From positions 598,512-662,511 of the forward strand of contig JAQJVL010000154.1 of the NCBI GenBank assembly GCA_035578905.1: a stretch of 64,000 nucleotides of DNA, in the 5' to 3' direction. Below, piece by piece: positions 25,950 to 38,365 of the stretch. Every line of letters begins with the position of its first letter. The first letter of the stretch is position 1. Origin of the DNA: Stictocephala bisonia (taxonomy: Eukaryota > Arthropoda > Insecta > Hemiptera > Membracidae). The position numbers were made by a program, and so were the translations under genes. The notes beneath the pieces were generated by a model. That model did not search any database. It was given only the letters and a program-made list of their open reading frames with translations, and was not told where the DNA came from.

Positions 25950-26054
25950 TTTGAGTGTAATCCAAGTTTAGTAGGCTGTATTGACTGGACTAAATGGTGT
26001 TGCAGGTTTAATATTTCCCATTATAGTAAAAGCAAAGTTACATTCGTTGTTTGG
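25950..26054. other. Conserved island A1 (partner 56672-56776)
   Basis: These 105 bases match 56672-56776 without gaps and with about seven differences (about 93%), while flanking paralogous sequence is far more diverged. On the minus strand both copies keep a short open frame ending with FSPVNTAY and a stop, but both also have upstream stops that leave only about 30 codons. I cannot tell a conserved regulatory element from a short exon, or from two copies of one young repeat. Confidence 0.6.
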
Positions 26055-26215
26055 TAGCCCAGGATCTCACTTGTAACTTATGTAACAAGCAGGTACAATA
26101 TTTGAACAGTGAGTTTACACAAACAGCTATTACGGTAGAACTGTGTATATTTTATACGTTGATTATATGTTCTTCATTAAAATGTAATAATCACTTAGCA
26201 AGTTATTTTGAAATC

Positions 26216-26293
26216 GTGCTATATGTGAAATAATACTATAGTGCTATATGCTTAGTGCTATATGTGAAATAATACTATAGTGCTATATGCTTA
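26216..26293. repeat. Perfect 39-bp tandem duplication
   Basis: The unit starting gtgctatatgtgaaata occurs twice without a mismatch (26216-26254 and 26255-26293), with the start of a third diverged copy. It must be recent. It overlaps the end of the short frame at 26051-26233. Confidence 0.95.
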
Positions 26294-26528
26294 GTGCTTA
26301 TCGTGAAATATGTGCTAAGGTTTGTACACATAGCATACGATGATTAAGCTAGTATCCAGTGAGGATAATGTAAGATAAATAATTCTAACATAGACATAAT
26401 AAGTCTCACTTAAAAACAAAAACATGGAGTCAATGACAAGAAAATTATGAGTTTAAAAAAACAATAATAGTGAATTAATAATGTTTTTGGTAAAAATGTT
26501 TGTTTGAATATATAGCATTAACTTGTAG

Positions 26529-26568
26529 TATACTTCTTTGTCAAAAAATTTTTTGACAAATAAGTATA
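26529..26568. repeat. 20-bp-arm palindrome without loop
   Basis: tatacttctttgtcaaaaaa is followed at once by its inverted copy with one mismatch, centred at 26548/26549. The paralogous position 57172-57203 keeps a similar, shorter hairpin with different bases. Confidence 0.9.
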
Positions 26569-28933
26569 TTTATATTACTTAACATTCTGGTGTACTAGTA
26601 GATAATATCCCATCAATATTCGGAACTTACATTTTTACATCACGTGTACATTTATATTTATAGTAATTAACCAAACATTTGACTAAGCTTATAAAGGATC
26701 GGTGTGTAAAGTTCTGCCGCTAAAAATCTCTATCATATGATTAGTATAATCATAAAGTGATCTTCAAACGTTAAATACATTTTTTATGCACTTACTATTA
26801 TTAAAACATTGATATAAGCATGAATGAATTCTACAATCAGTACAACATTTAAAAAAAATTCTCACCTCGATATAATGTCATAGATCCTATAGCAATTCCT
26901 TCAACTATATGACCACCTATTAGAAGTATTCTTCAATTTAAAGAGTATACTTCAAATCTAATTTCAACAATACGGAAAATGTATGTTCGGTTTTCAAAGC
27001 AAATGCTGCCATAAATATCGATAAAAGGCTTTATTAACCGGAAATTATAATTGTTATGTTAAGGAAATATTTACAATATTCATACTTTGATGACAGTACA
27101 CTACGTTACTTTATATACATAAATATAAGTCTGATTGATTTATAACATTGATTTTACGTAGTATGGACCTTTGGTGAGTTTTATGATATTAACACTATTG
27201 ATAGATATATCTTTATGATGCAAAAATATGTTGTCATTGTTTGTAAATTCTTGTTTACTATGCGTTATTAGCCAATTATTTAAAATAACAAACAGTATGT
27301 GCTGTCCTTAGAAATAACGATTAAAAATAATAAATTAAAATCAATTAAAATCAAATTTGCAATGTTTATATACACTTTCTGCCACTTTTGTTCCATTGTA
27401 CGATCCGTACTTGTTAAGCTTTGACGCTTGTACATGTTATTCATTTTAAAGTACTTTTATAATCGAATGGGTGCATATAATAACACAAAGATTTCAAAAT
27501 GAGGCGTTGATTTGTGATGTTACGCATTTGTAAAGGATCCAATTCACTGTGTTGTTTATCAGAGCAATTTGTGTCTTTTGATCTTCACTTTGCTTTGTTC
27601 CACCTCGTTCATGTTAAGTGTAAATAAAACTAAGGATTTAAACTTTATTTGGAATGGAATTAGAGTATAAAACAATAAAACAATTAAAACTGAAGGTAAC
27701 TTTTGTACAATTTATAACAATATTTGTGGATTAGTTGTCGAATTACTCAGGAGTGAACACGCATTTAACTAAATAAACATTTGATGTAATTTTTACAATA
27801 GTTGAAAATAACTACAGTACTTATTTTCAATTATATCCGTTGAAATTAATATCATATTTATGGTTTATATTTTCAAACATTATATGAACAATGATGAAAG
27901 ATTAGTCTAAATATAATACTAATAAATAAAATAGGGGCCATACTACTTTATCTATTTTTCTTATACAATAATACAACACAATTCGTACATGTTTGCACTA
28001 ATGCATCTAAAAATGCTGATAAACTCTTTTAAACCAGATACAAGTCCGGCTCAAGTGCTCAATACATCCACTCCATTTAACGCAAAACACCGCCTCTTCC
28101 CGGTTCATCAGGCGCTAGAGATTCCCTTCGATGAATGTCCTTTGTTTTCATACACTCCATTATCGATTTTTAAAACGCAGTCCTTGAATGTAATATGCTC
28201 CTGTCGTATGATGGTTACGAAACATAGAAATCCATGCTATGTACATATTTTTCTAAAGCATGCTGGATAACCGTTTTTACAATATAAAACAAAATACGTA
28301 AAAAAATGGATTGTGGGGTCTAAATCCTAAGTCCTTTGTACTAAATACTGAGATTATGTTTCAAGCCTAATAAGTATTTTTTCTTTTTTTTCTAAACACA
28401 AATAATCAAAATTTTTGACGTAAACGGCTTATTTATAACTACTTGCTTTGTCCATTCGGGAGGAGGAAAAGTAGACATTACGTTATGTCGGCGCAGAAAT
28501 GATGTGCACCCGAGTGTGAAGATAATTTTTAATGACTTAGGAGGCCTGTAAAAATCTAATCATACCATTTTTCTGCTTGTTTAATTGTGTATTACAAAAT
28601 ATACATTTTATTACAAGTTTTAATAATTTTTATCTTAGTTGGAACAAAAAAGTACCAGGATTTTAACTAGTTTTCACTGTACATTAAATTTACACTGTTA
28701 TTACTCAAACACACATTAAAGTGATACCTAGTTGATAGGAATATTTTCTATAAGTGTAATAATTTTAGAATTTAAACTTTTTGGACAGTAGTTCGTTTTT
28801 ATTTAACATGTATTTAATCTTAAATAATTACTCAAAAGTAAACGTTTAAATAAACAGATTTTATGGTAACACAACTGTTTATTTTAATTTAATAAATAGT
28901 TGGTAAAATTAAACGATTATGTAAATATATTTT

Positions 28934-29026
28934 AACAAAACACAAGCAACAGAGCAATGCGGGTTGCGTTTCGGACTGATGGAGAGAGGTACCTGTCATA
29001 AAATGAAATAGACTTCAACTTCAAGC
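28934..29026. other. Conserved island A2 (partner 62807-62883)
   Basis: Shares gcaatgcgggttgcgttt and atagacttcaacttcaagc with copy B, about 92% identical apart from a few short gaps. No open frame spans it in either copy. Confidence 0.6.
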
Positions 29027-29331
29027 AAATCCTCCTTCTTTGTTAAGTAAATTTAGTTTAGAATGAACTGTCTTATGATAATAAAACATAAATAATTGCA
29101 ACTCTACAGAATGTATGTTAGTTTGTATCATCTATGGTATGATTACTAAAGGCCCCTCGAATCAAAAAAACTAAATCTGAATCCCTTAAGTGATAATACA
29201 AGCTATACATGAAAAATGATTGTAACCTACTGATATATAATACATTTAAATTGTCTACTTCATACTTACCTTCAATGGCAACATCCACTAGAGGTTCCTT
29301 TATCGTTGTTTACTCTGGAGACGTAACGCTA

Positions 29332-29339
29332 TGACGTCA
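29332..29339. promoter_or_regulatory. CRE-type palindrome TGACGTCA, conserved in both paralogs
   Basis: A perfect CREB/ATF site, embedded in atgacgtcactttc. It is retained at 63159-63166 in copy B, followed in both by a C-run and cagcac. Conservation in two diverged copies makes chance less likely, but no gene start is visible nearby. Confidence 0.45.
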
Positions 29340-29460
29340 CTTTCTATACGTTAGATCACTCTATGATGAGACCCCCCCACCCAGCACTTTCACTCCCATG
29401 AATAAAGTAGTTTATCTCCCAACGGAAGTCAAGGCGTGAAGATATCCAAGAGAGTTCCAT

Positions 29461-31879
29461 ACTAAACACATTTATAATCGTAAAAGGATGTTTAAGAATA
29501 ATGTTTTTTCATAATACTTATTCAAACTTAGTTTTACTTTAAATCATTATAAAATAATTTTTCTTAAATTTACACGCATTTCATCATTCAGTAGCTTTGT
29601 TTTTTGAATGTATTACAATAATATGTAGCTGTGCGTTGAATGCATCATTTTAGTATGATAAATTATATTATAAAATATTATCAAAACACAATATGAATAC
29701 AAAATAGAAAACAAAATATGAAAGCGTTCATTTAACAATACATAGAGCAGTTTATTAACTAGAAAAAAAATATTCAACTACTATTTGATATTGAAATTGC
29801 ACAAACTCACCTCTTCATATATCTTTAAATATTTGTCTAATAAATTCAACCACCAAAGTCCATTAAGACCTACTTTAAAATATTTTGGTGCTCAAATAAA
29901 AATAAATTAACAGTGAATAGATGTAAATACCAATTGAAACTTTTAATTGTTTTATCTTAAATTGCATTATTATTATTTCTAACAAATTTACCCTATGTAT
30001 GAGATAATAAACAGAATTAATCTTTTTTCTGTGTTTTTTTTCATCTAAATAGTCTCTCATGTGGGGATAAAACTTTGTTGCTCTCTTATTATGTGTTAAA
30101 TATTATGTTTTTGTATTCTCCTGCACGTTCCTATTAATATACTCTACTTCTGAAAATGTCCCTGTCTGTAATTTATATTTCTTTTAAGTCAGCCCTCTTG
30201 AGATCTTTTTACTTAACTAGGTAGTTAGACTTTTAAGCGAGGTTACGTTATATTTTATTTAATTTACCAATTTACATTTTGAAATAGATTTGTCAAACAA
30301 ATTTTCAAACCAAGACGAATTAAAAATATGACATTTCTAACCTTACTTACCGAATTAGTTAGTACACGATCAGAGGAAGTAACTGTGATTGTGCTACCGC
30401 AATATCTAACTCCGGTCAAACGTTATCAATAGTTACCTTTGAGCAAGTGGTGTAGTAACTTAGATCTATCAAGTAAATTATAGTGATCACTTGACCTGTG
30501 ATCATGGACACTAAGGCGACACTCTATTCAATGTAGCGGACATAGTGTGTCTGGTGCATACTGATAAGAAGCATTGAACTTATTAGTTGTGTTCACATCT
30601 CAATTGGGTCCCCTAGCCAAAGAATTATTCAACTACGATTACTGAACCATAATATGTAAATTTTTCTAACATATAAAAATTCTAATCCCTAAAACCTTGC
30701 AAAATTACTTTGGAAACCTATGATTTTTTGTCCTTTTTAACTTTGGAAAACCAGCATGATGCTTTTGTTATGGACTATAGAGAGAAATGGGTATGCTACT
30801 TGGTCCCTACTCAGTTTTTACTTTTGTATTTAATAATGCCTAATTCAATAAATACCGAACAAGGAACTTCTTGCCTACGGAGGTGTATTCTCCAGTATCG
30901 GACGTGATCATGTTAGAGGTAAAGGATAACACATACGGGCGCTCAACTTCAGAAAATTGTTAAGTCATGTAATAGTACATATAACTGCCTAAATGTAACT
31001 TCAATGTCATGATTTCAAGAATAATCTCTATGTACAAACTAAATGAAACTTTACTTATGTTCACAGTTGTGATTTGTGTGGGAATTTTGTAAATATTCCA
31101 GTGTCAGATTGAATGTGCCTTGAATATTTACAGGAAGTGTTGTCTAATCAAGTAGAAATTTACTTAAATAATAAAACATTGTTCTATTGTATGCAAATGT
31201 TAAAGCATAAATATTTACATTTTTCCAATATAAAAATAATAGACGATATGACGAATATTGAATAAGCAAATGTGAATATGGATTATTACCTCTTCAAGTT
31301 AGCAAGTTATGTGAATATGGATTGGAATTTGGTTTAAAGTTCTCAAATATAAAACATTTTATTTAGAAAATATTCAATACCAGGATATTTTTAAGTTCCT
31401 CATTTATAATTTTTTTTATCATATATTTTAATCAGAAAATTAATATTTTCTTTGGTACTCTTACAAAAATATCACCATAAACCACTAACTTTGCAACTAA
31501 GTTTACATTTATTTAAAAATGGTAAGGATAATAAAACAAATTAAAAGTTATTGTAATCATTAGGAGAAAAACTTTTTTTCTTTTGATTTATTTGTGGATA
31601 GAAATAGTGAGTATATACAAGTATTAGTAAAATGAATTGGAAAAGAGTGGGTACATTTAAACTGCATATTTATCCTTTCAGCATTATTCTCTTGACGTAA
31701 TACCCAGTGGATGTTTATTAATTAGTCCTAAAATGTTTCACTTACACCTTCAATGTTCAGGTATATCTTGCTTAATTTGATACTGTATTAATTAGATAAA
31801 TGTAAAATTTTTAGGAGGAAATTAGATCCTTTATAGTAGTTATGTCCTACTCACAACATATTTAGTAAATACATTCCCT
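29461..31879. other. AT-rich non-coding stretch
   Basis: No gene or element ends are visible. Short frames at 29875-30060 (-) and 30710-30907 (+) lack domains. Confidence 0.6.
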
Positions 31880-34090
31880 TAAATGCTAATATCAGTTGAA
31901 CAATGATGGTAAGATTTATAGATCTGGGAACTAGACATATAAACTGAAATAGCCTCTTGTAAATCAACTAATATCTACCCAAATATTCACTTCACTCTTT
32001 TAAAAATTCTAACTATTTACTGATACTTATGATCTATTATTATTGGTTTTGATATGAAAAAAATCATTTCTAACTTGTTACAGTGATACTTAAATACAAT
32101 TTAATTAATAATTGTAAATGTAAATAATCATTACCATGAATAAATGCTTTCTTGTTTTAGTCGTCATATTTAGCAAAGTATTATACAAATAACAACTATT
32201 ATAAAAAGGCCTCTTCTTTATTAACTTACCATACGTAGTGCGAATGGTATATATAAATACATACACAAATATTTTATGTACATACATATAGTAATTTACA
32301 TTTTAGGCATTCGCATTTTTATATGGTTGTAACATTATGACAATGAATTTTTTTTCAAAACACACACGAACTTTTCATTTCATATTAAACTTTATTGAAT
32401 TTAGTCATGAAGTAGAAGACGTAATTTTAGTACATTACTACATTGGGAATAATTTAATACATTAAATGGCCTCTAAATAATTTACAACTTTGTGATACAA
32501 CATAGAGATCATCATCATTGGTCATTGTGATTAACTAATGAAATAGTAATTTTATTTTACTACACTATACACAAAATAGTAATACAGGGGAGTATGAACA
32601 TAGTATTGAAATTAAATCTGGAATAACCTATTTACTATTTATGACGTCTCAAAACGTATAATGAGTTTGAAATATGCATATTTATGTATAATTTAAAACG
32701 TTTAATTCATTCTTACTATTACTCTATTGCTATTTTCAATTGGTCGAAGCTATCCTTTACTAAAATGCTTTGTTCATGACTTCACTAATATTTGGTGTTA
32801 TTTTATTTTTGTAAGAAAATATTTTAAGTATCAAGCTTACACTTGATACTTCATTCGTGAAATATAGTTCTCTCAACAGTAGCACAAGTAAGCTTATGAG
32901 AAGTTAAAACAATAAAAATTACGGATGTCCTTAGCTACTCTTTACTTATGAAGAACGCCTTGGTTTTACACAGCTCGTTGGAACATTTTACGGAAGTGCC
33001 AAATGTGCTTGTAATAAACTCTTAGGTTTTGTTTGTAATTATGTGAAATTAAATGAAAATGAAAAATGCTTTTATCAAAGGACTGTAAATGAAGTTAGGA
33101 CTGTAAAGTCCTCTCTAGCCCTTAACATTTTCGCAAATGGTCATACATATAATGTTTTACTAAAGTAGCTGTAAAAATGCTAATACTTAAAAAAACTGGT
33201 TTTTCTTAAAATAATACAAAGTAAATTATCTTCAGTCTGCATTTAACACATTGACACCAACTTGGCTTTCACACTCAAAGCCCCCTGAAATGTATTGCAG
33301 AAGTTACATGCAAAGTAAATATGTATAGCTTGGTCCTTAGAGAACTTGGCGTACTTTTAAATTCTTTTATATTTATATTAGGAATGAATACATTTTTATT
33401 TCTGGCTATTATTTTATTCGTGTAATTTTAACCGTAGGTCATCTATTGGTGACTGAATGAATTACAATAAAGATGTTAGAACAGGTGATTCGATTTCAAA
33501 CTAAAAGTGGGCAAAACTGAACTTAAGTTGAGAAGTTTTACAAATACACAGCCAACATTACATTATACCTGATGCAATGAATCTCCCGACTTGACATGAG
33601 AACACTAAGAAGAGCTTGAGTGAAGATCTGACGTGCGGAGTTGTAGAGAGCACACTGATATATCTATAAAAATTCATTAGCCTAAAAAACACACACATTC
33701 GTAAGACGATTTTTTTTTTTCAATTTCTACCTGCCGGTATATGTAGATGATACGAGTAGATCTATATGAATATTTCAGACTATAATGTTTATCGTAAACT
33801 GTCTATTTTCACATTAACTTAACGTAACTGAAACTGTACGTCCATACAAGGTGTTATTTTACGACGTAGCTACTACAGAAGGCTAATTTTATCACCTCAT
33901 TGGTCAGAGCATTCCCAACCTGATCGTAGTTCCATGATGTAAGAGCACTCTAAATTCAAGTCAGAAGATTCAGTCAATGGTATAGTACCCTCCAACCGAT
34001 ATTCTGTTATGTCGCCACTACGTTCTCTAATCACGAGGCTGAGGATCATTGGGCCTTACAGACCTATACCCGTGGAACTACATTGGCAAT
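31880..34090. repeat. Segmental duplication 2, copy A
   Basis: Co-linear with about 35875-38365. Landmarks, A versus B: aaatcaactaatatctac (31965/35974); taattaataattgtaaatgtaa (32101/36118); tgatacaacatagag.tcatca (32495/36671); cacagctcgtt (32970/37260); ccaacttggct, then ttacatgca (33257/37595); cccaacct.atcgtagttcca-type sequence (33914/38187); and ggctgagg.tc.ttgggcctta (34041/38313). The two copies lie about 4.0-4.2 kb apart, so this is an old tandem duplication. Confidence 0.75.
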
Positions 34091-34195
34091 CCTTACAGTA
34101 TTAAAAATGTTTCCCTGCCGCTCCCGAGGTGTAGAAATCACGATAGGCCTTTGGTCCCAGGTTAAGTGTTAGAGAGTAAAGTTGTTTATAACTTT
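34091..34195 (+). mobile_element. Truncated tail of the 5S-derived SINE family
   Basis: cctttggtcccaggttaagtgttagagag matches the 3' body of the SINE at 22684-22945, then degenerates. The 5S-like head is missing. It lies at the edge of segmental duplication 2, copy A. Confidence 0.55.
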
Positions 34196-35874
34196 AATCA
34201 TTATAAACAAATAAGTAACTAACTTAGATAACGTATAAATTACACTATTGAAGCCTAATATTACTCAATGACATTGCATTAGATGTTATATATCTCAAAG
34301 AAACAATATTCTATTGTTAAACCATAGTATGTGAAGTTTATTACATATTTGACATATTCTATAAGCCTATAAAAAATAGGTACTGCAATTCATGAACAAC
34401 TGCTAGAATATGTATATGATCATTTAATATATGAAGAAGAACTTGCGTTTGACACCTACTAAATATTTGCCATGTTGAATTCGTCCATCCATCAAATACA
34501 GAATGTACGTAGTTTAAGAAAGTTTAGATGTACGCTATGCTCAGTTGCCCCATTTTTAAATGGTGAATCGCTGCGTTATTTAAATTCTCTGAAACTTTCA
34601 TATCACGCAAAATTACGTGCTTCACGAGTCTATAAGATATTAACCTATTATTTATGTGAAACTCTTAGTTGCAGGTTGCGGGGTTCACAGTGACACGCTA
34701 TTAATCTATCAGTTCCACTGATTTATATTTTATTTAACTAACGATATCTAATAAATATATCCTATGTTAAAATTAGGTGAAAAGTACAATTTAACACGTA
34801 GTATGCTATAAAAATGAACTTATATTATTTAAATTACCTTATTAAATAGTTGTATAAAATGTAAGTCATTAAAAAACATATATTATTACATTTTGTTAAT
34901 GACGAAGTTATAATTTATTTCTTAAAGGTTTTTTAGTTTTAAATTTAATAAATAAAGGAAACGCGTTAAATTCTGTATTTTCTAAATAATGATAGTTTTC
35001 TATTAACGCTTAGGTTGTGAAACGCTGATAAACTAAGTCAGTTAAAGCAAAACAAAAAACATGATGTGCAGTATATTTATAAAATATATATTCGGATATT
35101 AGTTTTGTTGTAAAATAACGCTAAAAATAAAAAATCCGTTCACTTTTCATTGTTACAGGAATTTAAATAAAACTTATTTTATTTTAAAGAAACTGTTAGA
35201 TTCAGGATATATATGAAAAATATAGCCAACTATTTATTATTTTAGTATAAAATAAATATGCCTACTCATGCGCAATCTATTAGATACGCGTTACGCATGG
35301 GATAATGCGCATTATATTTCGAAGAAAACGTTAATTTTTTTAACAGTGTGATTTTATATAAAAATTTTAAAATGGTGAATATTATTGAAATATTTAGTGT
35401 ACGAACTTCTATTAGCTATGTTATAAAGCCTGTGAATTGAAATCAATAACTTTTTGCCGATTTGAAAGAGGTTTAAATAATAATTATCTTTATAATATAT
35501 AAAAAATAAAGCATTTATGATATTGTTTAGAGTACGTCACGAGATGGTAATCTAAAACACTCTAAAAGAATTAAGATTTCACGAAGATACATATAAAATA
35601 TTTAATTAATATAAATCAATGTAATTTATTGAATTTCAGGGTCACATTTATTTAAAGAGCTAGTATGCCGTATTTTTTATTTAATATAACATTAACATTG
35701 CCATTACTGGCGCGCACCTATGCTGCTATCTAACGGAGATTGAAATCAATATAACCTGGTATATTTTGATTTATTTGATACTTATTAAATAAATGCTAAC
35801 GTTTTAGCATAAAATAAGATCCTTGGTTATTTATAGTAATGCTATTATGATCAAAACTTATTTAGCAAATCTAT
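34196..35874. other. AT-rich non-coding stretch
   Basis: The 73-codon frame at 34472-34693 (+) has no domain. Nothing else is recognised. Confidence 0.6.
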
Positions 35875-38365
35875 CCTTCAAATATTTCCATCAGTTGTAC
35901 AATTAAGGTCAACTTATTGCACAAAGTTATCGTAGATCTGGTAACTACGTCTAAAATGTCAAATAGCCACTTGTAAATCAACTAATATCTACTAAAATAT
36001 ACGCTTTTATCTTGTAACTATTCGCAAATAAATACTGTTGCTTAGGATCCAATACTATTGGTTTCCGATATACAAAATATCTGTAAATTACAATTAAATG
36101 ACACTTAAACACAATTCCATTAATAATTGTAAATGTAAGTGATCATCATCAGCGTGAATATGTGCATTTCTAGTGCAGTTGGTTTATTTAACATAGCAGT
36201 AGAAGAAATCAAAAATATCATGAAACAGCTTGTTAAAGTAAAATTTGAATATATAACTACCTAAAATTCATTATAAATTAAACTATTGTAAAATAAAAAT
36301 AACTCAAGCAAGAATTTATGATCTTTATTTATGTTTCAACCATATAAAAACCTGTATTAATATAAATGGTACAAATGTTAAGTAGGAATACACACACATA
36401 CAAAAAAGTCCAAGATGACTGCATTTACGTTTTATAACATCGTCGAACCATAGCATTGCATGAAAAAAATAAACTAAACCTTTTATTTTAGGAAAATGAA
36501 GATTCCCTTTACAAATATATCAAGTGTTTCTAAGAGGTTAACAGTAGTATATATAGAAGAGATTAGTTTAGTACCATACTTAATGAAATATAGTCATTCA
36601 GTAGAATACGAAGTTAACTGTGGGAGTAATTGACTCCATTAAATGGTCCCTAAATAGCTTACTCCTTTGTGATACAACATAGAGGTCATCATTGGTCATC
36701 ATAACTAACTCGGTGCATCACAGTGATTAACTAATAAAATAGTAATGAAATTCAATAATACTAAAGTAGTTTAATAGTAGGAGAATATGAATATACTGTC
36801 ATAAACCAAAAAAAAACCAAATTAATTAATAATTTATTTATTATTTCTGATTTTGATTAAAACGTATAACGAGTTTGAAACACATATAAAAATATTTTAA
36901 TACGTAGGGGAGTATGAATATACGACCACAAATTAAGTAGGTACTACTATCAATCAGGAATAATTTATTTATTTTTTCAGAAATCTTAAAACTTATATTG
37001 AGTTAGAAATACGTATATAAATGTTTTATTACATTTAAATAACATTTATTCCTACTCTATTGCCATTTTAAATTCATCAAAGCTATCGATTATGTTAATT
37101 AAAGGCTCAAATCTGCATGTAATGTTCTGTCGGAACTTTGTTCGTTCAGTAAAATCTTTAAAGAGGTATGTGGCCCATGTGACCATATGTGAAGTAAAAA
37201 GAAATTAATATGATGGATTACTTCGCTACTCCTCACTTATGAACAATGCCGAGATTTTACACAGCTCGTTTAAAAAATCTACGCAAGGGCCACATGTGGT
37301 TTAAGTTGTTCATTGTTTAATTTTTAGACTTTTTATGTAATTGTGTGCGTAAACATTATATACGCTTGCAATAGTGCCAAATTGTTAATTTTTATGAGTT
37401 TTAATCGATTTCATATTTTCATAATGTATAACTAATTATTAAACTCTGGATATAAATTTGAATGTATATTGTAATGTTAATACATACAATGTTTAATTGA
37501 AGTTGTTCCTACAAATGCCAATGCTAAAAAAATGGGTTTACTTAGAATAATGCAAACTAAAGTACATTCACTATGCACCCAACTTATTGCTACCAACTTG
37601 GCTCTTGAACTTGAAGCCCCCAAAATGAATGGCAAAAGTTACATGCACCGTATATTATTTGATGAGCTTGGTCTTAGAGAACTTGGCGTAAATTTATAAT
37701 ATTTTATACAATCTTAAGAATTCTAATCAAATTGTATTTCTAACCAATTTTAACTTGATTTTACAATCTTAATGATATAAAACCTATTAGTAACTGAAAT
37801 AATTTGAAAAAGTGGTTAGAGCAAGTAGGTTAATTTAAAACTAAAAGTGAGCAGAACCGATGCAATGACGAGTGCTGTTAACTACACAGTCAACATTACA
37901 TTATACTCGTTGTAGTTAATACACTGACTTGACACATCTAGTAGTATTTAAGTGAAGCTCTGACATGCGGCGTTCTTAATAGAAAACCGTGCCTGAAAAT
38001 CTATAAAAATATTTAGCAATACAAACGAAGATTAATAGAGCAATATAAACAATTTTACAACTTTGGATAACAATGTTTTTCGTAAAATACATATTTTCAC
38101 GCAATTGTAAATGAAATGTGACTCCCATGCGTGGTGTTGTTATAGTTGTGGATGGCTAATCTTGTCACGTCATTAGTAATAGCACTCCCAACCTCCTCGT
38201 AGTTCCAGTACCTTCTGTAAGAGTGCTCAGAAGTCAAGTTGGAACATTCAATAAATGGACTGTAGTATCTTCCAATCACTATAATATCGCTACACCATTA
38301 TCTAATCACTAGGCTGAGGCTCGTTGGGCCTTATAGACCCGTATCCATGGGTCGACGGTATCAAT
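35875..38365. repeat. Segmental duplication 2, copy B
   Basis: Partner of 31880-34090. The 60-codon minus-strand frame at 38097-38279 falls in a well-conserved part. In the other copy the equivalent reading frame is broken by indels and stops, which argues against a gene. Confidence 0.75.

Larger units (their letters stand above)
22441..29460. repeat. Segmental duplication 1, copy A
   Basis: Co-linear and in the same orientation as 51198-63230. Landmarks, A versus B: 22480/51198 (attgataataactatt); 22960/51430 (gtttatggactgt); 24398/55740 (gatgcatggat, then cttccctccataac-type sequence); 25950/56672; 27395/61610 (ccattgta.gatccgta); 28040/62342; 28934/62807; 29332/63159. Copy A is the compact version: it lacks the LINE, fold-back and composite insertions of copy B but carries the 5S-derived SINE. 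Divergence is high overall, with several islands above 90% identity. No exon is evident in either copy. Confidence 0.85.

Noticed and set aside
27989..28270. 93-codon ORF, apparently shared with the frame at 62258-62467
   Set aside because: The DNA is paralogous, but the two open frames use different phases of the aligned bases, so there is no shared protein.
38097..38279. 60-codon minus-strand ORF in a conserved part of segmental duplication 2
   Set aside because: The equivalent frame at about 33.9-34.0 kb is broken by indels and stops.
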